This document shows, in pieces, positions 57,880 through 64,000 of a stretch of 64,000 nt of DNA (the stretch's first letter is position 1; each line of letters starts with the position of its first letter). The stretch lies in contig JBBBDQ010001271.1 in NCBI GenBank assembly GCA_037127315.1, positions 1,347,501-1,411,500 on the forward strand, in the 5' to 3' direction. Position numbers and translations under genes: made by a program. Source of the stretch: Ascarosepion bandense (taxonomy: Eukaryota > Mollusca > Cephalopoda > Sepiida > Sepiidae). The notes beneath the pieces were generated by a model. That model saw nothing but the letters and a program-made list of their open reading frames with translations, did no database searches and was not told where the DNA came from.

Positions 57880-60110
57880 ATGGGTCCCTTGACTCTCTAG
57901 AGTCATAGAGGCATAAAAGTACTGCAGCTTCAGTAGAATAGTTTGATGGAGGTGGTCATGGCTCAACCCTCTTCAGATTGGTTTTTGAATTAAGAGTTTT
58001 CCTTTTCCTAGATTGGTTGTTACATAAGGCTATAGAAACCATTTTTCTCTGCTACTGGAGAGTATGGGAAATTTGATACTGTTTTTTAGAAAATGGATTT
58101 TGTCTGAAAAATATAATATCCAGTGAGCATAGTGTGTCAATATTTCAAATGCATGGCATAGAGTTACTCAATCTTTTGGGTAGTCTGAGTTATGGGTAAA
58201 GACATTCTGGGTTAGGTTTTATGTTATTTTTACTGATTATGTACCAAAGAGGTTTTATATTTTTATATCTAAAATAAGATTTATCTTAATTAAATGTAAG
58301 CTTGTACAGCCACACAAATAATTGAAGATTTTTGTTATATTTCTCTTGATTTTTTTTACACATAGTTTCATTATCAATGTAAGCAGAGATGTCTTGCAAG
58401 TTATGTCTTGATATCATTTGGTCTGTCATTCAATGAAAGCTAGCTACCTCATCAGTTATGTCAAATGTTAGTCCACAAAACTGATAGTTTTCCACTGGTT
58501 ATGAAAGCCATATTGAGTTTATCATTGGGCCTGATAGTTACCTGATGGTAGGCACTTTTGGTGTTCAGAGTAATGAATAGATTTTTTTGGTTATTTTTCT
58601 CTATCATCTCATCTATTTTTGACAGAGCATAGGCATTCAGCAAAGTAAACCAGTTTATCATTTGTGAATAGTCAATTATCATTCACTTTTTCTTTTCTCA
58701 GAGGAGACTATGAAGAATTGGGCTCTCCACAAGGAATGGCTTGGTTTGATTATACCTTCCTTCAACGTACTAGTAACTTCATATTGTATAAATAATTTAT
58801 TCTCCTCCATGTCTTGCTTAGATTAAGTACCTACCAGTTTAAAATCTGGTGTTAGATTGTTGAAGAGAGATGGGTTCTGCATTCTCATAATTGCTAGACT
58901 GCAGACTCTTAAAGGGTATCTAAGAGCCTCTGAAGGGTATTTCTACAAATGAATGTTGATGCAAGTTTTGCCCTAATATTAGGTCACAGTATAAACTTTT
59001 TATTAGAAGACATCTTACTGCTTGGTATTAAGTACCTTTTACTTGTAGATCAACTAAACAGTATCCAAGTATTTGTATGGAAAGAGATTATCTAGCCATT
59101 GCCACTTGGTTTAGACATTGGTAAGTTCTCCACAAATTTACTTTCACAATACTTGTGTTAAGGAAGTTTTCTTAACACAATACTTGTGTTAAGGAAGTTT
59201 TCTGTGTTCCCTGTGTCAATTAATGCTTTTAGTGACTGTTTGTTAGCCGTCATTTCTATCGTTGTTGTTGATAAGCAACCAAGTGTATCTAATGATGCTA
59301 AACAAGATACCATTTTGCTCCCTTTTTTCTTTTTTATTTCTACAAACTTTAGCCCAGTGTCCCTGCTTTCGGCATGTATAGCATTTGTCCTTTCTAGCAA
59401 AGCATAATGACCTTGTGTGTCTCTTGCCCCCACAAAAAAACATGTATTTAGTTAAAGCTAATATTTATGGAGAGCCTTGTGTTCCATATGATGTGGGACT
59501 GGACAGAATAAGTGAAGAGGTCTCTGATGTTACTGCAATCATATCATATATTCTAGCATTTTGTTCTACTGAATCTAGTACTCTTGCCTGGTGATAGGCA
59601 TTGATATTAAGGTGCTATTTTTAATATTTTTTGTCAGATATCCATGGACCTTAGCCTGTTTAAGAAGGCATCTCATATTAATTTGGTTCAATATTATTCC
59701 ACTGATACTGAAGAAAATGAACAGTCCTGACTTAGTTTTACCAGGGTGTGAAGAAATCCATCAATTGAATCTGAGAGTAATTTACACCTTGTAGCCACTA
59801 AGTGTCTAGAGATCATTTCATCTTTCTTTTTTATGTAGATCATTTCCAGTATTATTAAAGCCTCCTCAGAGACTGACTTTTACAATTTATTTCTGAATTT
59901 CTGGAATATAGAATTATCATTATTACTTATGGATATACATCCTTGTCTCTGTTATCTAACATCCTTGAGCTGTTGTGCTTTTCACAGTTCTTCAGGGATC
60001 TATTGATTCATGTAACTTTAATAGAATTTCAATTGAAGTCTTTATTGTTCTTATTTTGTACTGCCCAGTTATTGCTCATCCTGTTTCCACTTAGCATAAG
60101 TTTGTACAAA
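57880..60110 (-). mobile_element. Ty3/gypsy retrotransposon remnant (Gag-PR-RT)
   Basis: Read on the minus strand, from high to low coordinates: Gag-like MISRHLVATRCKLLSDSIDG (59830-59560); a zinc-knuckle region with one intact CX2CX4HX4C knuckle (CYTCRKQGHWAKVC, about 59380) and one degraded; an aspartic protease core ALIDTGNTENF (about 59200) with the catalytic DTG; reverse transcriptase with NLFITLNTKSAYHQVTIRP (about 58570), then AYIDNETMC at the active-site turn and LGYII-like sequence; and an RNase H connection (YAHWILYFSDKIHF, about 58080). Stops and frameshifts are present. RNase H, integrase and LTRs were not found. Confidence 0.85.
59145..59203. repeat. 31-bp tandem duplication in the Ty3/gypsy protease
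   Basis: cacaatacttgtgttaagga + agttttct occurs at 59145 and 59176. It shifts the reading frame in the protease, one of the breaks in the element. Confidence 0.85.
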
Positions 60111-62120
60111 CTGGCCCAGAGATTCAAATTGCAATTAACAAATTCATTTTAATCTCTTAGACTGTTACAGTGGTGTGTAAAACTTTGCCACAGACTTTGG
60201 GAAAATTAGTCTACATTCTGCTTGTAAAGAAATTAATGTTTTTTCTTGAGTTAATAATTTTATTCAAAAGTGTATTCCATGGATTAAATCACGGGTACAG
60301 TTTAATGTTTCCTGAAGTTTCTTTTTCGATGTACAATGTCTCTTCAGGACATGAACAATCATAGGTCTCTATTCCTTGTAGGTCTTAGTAACATGTGTCC
60401 TTTTGCAAAACCTGCTCCAGAATCCATTTCCATAAGCTTGTCAGGTAGGCATCCCATTGCCTTCTCTTGTCATTTTATGCTTTTGATATATCCAGTGAAT
60501 GTCAAATTTTCCTTCTCCTGAACGTGATTTGGATCAAAATACATCAAAAGAAGGTTGGCGGTCACAATGTTAGATATGTTATGATAGGAATTACAAAGAT
60601 TATTGAGTCAACAAGATTACATGAATTGTCAGAAGGCTATTTGGAATATTTTAGGCAAAATATTTTTTGGAAAGGCATAAAGAAAAAAATGCATTATATC
60701 CAGGTTTAAAACAAAATATAGCCGCTATTGCAGTTTCAGATTACTATTCATGCCAGATTTTACTGGATTTATTTAAAATGAAAATTTCTTTGGAAGACTG
60801 CAAAAAGTACCTCTTGGAAAGATAAAATAATTTAGAAGAATGGAATTATAAAGTTAGTTGAAAGATAATAGTGAAAGTGAACAAACTAGAAACAATATTG
60901 TTCCATAAAGTCTTTTTAAAAAAGTAAGTCTCATGATTTTACCTAATAAATCAAACAGAAATTTCGACTCAGCTAATATATAATCATTTTACTGGGTTAA
61001 GCAAGAGTATCGTCTGATTGATAGCCAAATACAACCAAGAACATTAGCCAGGTTTTGGCCTCTGATCTTTTGCTACAAATATTTCCAAAAAATATCTTTG
61101 ACTATTTATTGAATAGGGAATTCAGGAAATTCTAAAGAGGAATAAAAGAAGAACTATAAAAATAGTAACATCAATAATAACTAAAAAAAAATATTTCCAG
61201 ACATTTGGGTTATGATTCTGAAATCTAATATCACTTGCTCTGTTAAAACTGAATATGTTCTGAATTAGAATATAGAATTCACCAAAGGCAAGCACAATAA
61301 CTTTTATAAAAAAAAAATGTGACATCAATGTACTGTTTTTCTCATTTTCATCATCTTATGCAAGTGAATCAGAAGAGGTATTGTGAATGTGTGTGTAGCA
61401 TAAGTTATTGACTCGGAAAGTGAAACTGGCATGTCAAGTTCAAATTCTAGTGCAGTTCATTACATTCATTTTTGCACCTTCTTGCTTCACTACTTAACTA
61501 TTGGCAGAATAGCCCAAGTTTAACCATTTCTGAAAGACAACTTAGAATTCCAAACCAGTTTCAATTCTACCCTATAAAAATCTAACTGCTACAGAATCTC
61601 CTGCATACCTAGTATAATGTGGCTGTGGCACTATACTTTACAAAGAAGTTTAATGGCACTAAAGAGGGATTCTACAGTGTTTAGCGAAAACCAGGAACTA
61701 ATTCATGTTACCATCTTTGTTTTATTTTCGTCTTGGTTCACCATTGCATTCTTTGACGCTAAGAACCTAATATTTACTTCTGGATTTGTTCTTAAGCATT
61801 GAACAACCCACTAATAGCTTTGTGAGTCTGTATATATACTTATATCTGTCTATATCTAATATTACTTTAAATGTTAGATTATTGTGGATACACATGTTGG
61901 AGTAGTTGCCCTGTTTTTCTTGTCTTTTTTAAACAGTGGCAATTACATCTTGCCAGCTTGTATATTCAAGAGTCTTAATAAAAGAGCATGTGCCCTCTGG
62001 CAGACTGTGACCTTTATAGAGGAAACCATCATCTTATCTGGTAGATTTTCTTTATTAAAACTCTTAGATGTAAATGTAATTCACATATTTTTTTTTTCAA
62101 TTTCTATTCAAATATATATA
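60111..62120. other. AT-rich sequence; one weak SINE-B trace
   Basis: A diverged SINE-B 5' half (tgtgtagcataagttattga, ctcggaaagtg, caagttcaaattctag) is visible at 61393-61475. Nothing else was identified. The part next to 60110 may be the 5' end of the Ty3/gypsy element. Confidence 0.45.
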
Positions 62121-62124
62121 TCTT

Positions 62125-62400
62125 CTGTAGCATAAGATGCTGGACAATTTCCATCCAGGATGAAGAAGAGACAAAGATCTGATTTTACCAATGAATGCAG
62201 ATAATATGATGGATATAATATATTAGCCAGAAAGAGAATATAAGGATAAAAAAAAAACAATGAGGAAATATAATTGAAAATAGAGAAAGTGGGCCTGGAG
62301 AATCTAACACTCACAGGACATACTCCAGACAAAAGTAGCAGAAGAAGCAGTAATCTATTTGTAGTTATCCTGAGTAAAAAAAAAAAATAATTTCCCATGA
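62125..62400 (+). mobile_element. LINE-B 3' fragment
   Basis: Broken frames give NEEI then KVGLENLTLTGHTPDKSSRR, matching the (MRKEGLENLTLTGHIEGKRSRGR-like) C-terminal region seen at 40320 and 41880. Confidence 0.65.
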
Positions 62401-62621
62401 TTCCTTAGTAAAATAAATGGAAACTACCCTACTGGTGGAAAATTTAGAGTCTTCCTCTTTTCATTAAACTCTAACCAAAGAGAGCATGTGAATTTAATGA
62501 AGACTACAAATTTGTATAAAACTTATGTTTAATATAAGCTTTTAATGATAAACAATTTATTAACCAAAAACAAAACAGAATCATTTAACAACCAAATTGC
62601 AAGAATTTTAATATATCTGCT

Positions 62622-62932
62622 GGACATGTGCTTTGGGTGCAGTGGATATGGGCTCGGAACGAGAAATCGGGGAGCCAAGTTTGAATTCCAGTTGAATTCC
62701 TTGCATTCACCTATACGCAAATACCCTTGGGAAAGGTATTAATCCATCACTTCCCTCTAGTTATGGGTTAAATAACAGGACAGATTGGGTTCTATAGCCT
62801 TGGATGGCAACCAGTCTACAGCAGAAAGCAATGGTAACCTACTGCAGGATAATCTTCTGCCCAATCAGTCATGTCTCTTTCAAGACATGATTGCCCAAGC
62901 GTGTATCACAAATGGCACTTAACTGACTAAGT
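62622..62932 (+). mobile_element. SINE-B, copy 7
   Basis: Full-length: tggacatgtgctttgggtgc start (the A-box region has lost some bases), ggctcggaacgagaaatcgg, gaattccttgcattc, cccttgggaaaggtattaat, ggcacttaactgacta end. The flanks share ttttaat(a/g)tat, a possible imperfect target-site duplication. Confidence 0.88.
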
Positions 62933-64000
62933 AAAGGTTTTAATGTATATGTTTGATAAATTCTTGATGAACAACTACTCATCCAATGTGTAGAAGGATA
63001 TTGAATTATGGATTGGGATTCAGCATAGCATAAAATCAGCAGTTGAAAAGCATGTTGTAACAGTTTTGCACTGGAAAGGAAAAGTCTAATTTGATGGTAA
63101 AGTTTTCTAACTTTGGAGACTGCACTGGTTTTGAGGAATTAACAATCGAAGGAGATTTATATCATTGTGGATTTGATTCCCTTTTATAGCAACTTATTGA
63201 TCTTTCTTTGCATGTATAAGCCTGATGAAATAAATCTGGCTTCATGCTATTTTTTTCTATTCTTTGCACACTCATTATTATTAAATCAATCAGAAGACTC
63301 ACAAATATTTTACAAAGAGTGGAATGATCCACAGCAGGTCTGAGATTGAGTGCAGCCATCTTGAGATTACCCAAACTCAAGCAGATTGAATCATTTTTAA
63401 AACTTTTATATATTTAACCCTCAATTTTCCAAAATTAATCACATGAGAATTATTGTAGATTAAATTTAATAAAAAAAAAATGAAAAGAGAGTTGTATTTT
63501 CTTTATAACACATTGACTTTTAATGCTAGCATGTATTTCAAATTAAATTTTGATCTTGAGGTTGCCAACATTCAAAGTTTGATTTTATACACAAATAAAC
63601 CTGAACAAAAAGGAACTTAACAAAAAAAAGTTTGGTAACTATCAATTTTTCTCATTATTTTATACATCAGAGAAAGTAGATAACCTTGGTCTCTCTAGGA
63701 AACTTAATAATAATTGACAGAACAAAAACAGGGACCATTTCCATAAATGTTGTAAAGTTCTTGCCTCAAATGAAGAAGAGATTCAAAAATAACATCTGTC
63801 ATTTAGTCAAATTTCAGAAAGAGCTTTTCTGCACCCTTCTCATAATTTAATAAACATCAATGTGTCCTTTCCTGCTATAGCTTTGTGAAAGTCTAATAAA
63901 AGAACTCTTACAGAATGCAAAGGCCAGAGCCAGAATGGTCAGTGATTGGCTGGAGTGCCTTGTGGATGTAGTATTCTAACAGTGATGGATTGCCTTTGTT
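62933..64000. other. AT-rich sequence, nothing recognised
   Basis: A 72-codon minus-strand frame at 63162-63380 has a repeat-like end but no identifiable family. Confidence 0.45.

Noticed and set aside
46010..64000. Upstream KChIP exons (EF-hand 1/2)
   Set aside because: Searched for the expected NHDGT-FE end plus donor on the minus strand; candidates at 46459 and 48619 have in-frame stops immediately upstream.

Overview
This window looks like AT-rich, repeat-packed genomic DNA from a mollusc, most likely a coleoid cephalopod such as an octopus. The host assignment is an inference: it rests on tRNA-derived SINEs and LINE families that I recognise from memory as octopus-like, on abundant (TA)n tracts, and on tens-of-kilobase introns. 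No database search was possible.

Only one host gene is supported. It lies on the minus strand and encodes the C-terminal 107 residues of a Kv-channel-interacting protein (KChIP/KCNIP family, neuronal calcium sensor EF-hand proteins). Three coding exons are visible: 46008-45796 (213 bp, EF-hand 3), 39263-39201 (63 bp, EF-hand 4) and 5802-5755 (48 bp, C-terminus and stop). All junctions are phase 0 with GT-AG sites. The introns between them are 6,532 bp and 33,398 bp. The 213-bp exon equals, codon for codon, two separate vertebrate KCNIP exons (36 + 35 codons). The upstream exons (N-terminus, EF-hands 1-2) were not found and should lie beyond position 64000.

Layout: 1-5754 is the 3' side of the gene (3' UTR and flank, AT-rich, no other gene). 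5803-39200 is the giant last intron, filled with LINE-A, LINE-B and LINE-C fragments, SINE-A, SINE-B, SINE-C and SINE-D, two mariner remnants, a Penelope-like remnant and several local tandem arrays. 39264-45795 is the second intron; it holds a 60-bp minisatellite and a duplicated copy of the splice acceptor right beside the 63-bp exon. 46009-64000 is upstream intron or flank. It carries a 488-bp non-autonomous Helitron, an inverted-repeat element with hammerhead-like motifs, a mariner element with terminal repeats, a Penelope-like GIY-YIG remnant and a Ty3/gypsy Gag-protease-RT remnant.

The most interesting structures are: hammerhead-ribozyme-like motifs at the ends of repeats; a SINE family sharing its 3' tail with a LINE in the same window (a SINE/LINE partnership) and present as a four-unit tandem nested inside another SINE; a SINE-B/LINE-A chimera; a 5'-inverted (twin-primed) LINE; a decoy splice acceptor whose use would introduce a stop before EF-hand 4; and an inverted SINE pair bracketing both central KChIP exons. 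I saw no convincing new multi-gene system. Family names such as LINE-A or SINE-B are local labels used only in this report.
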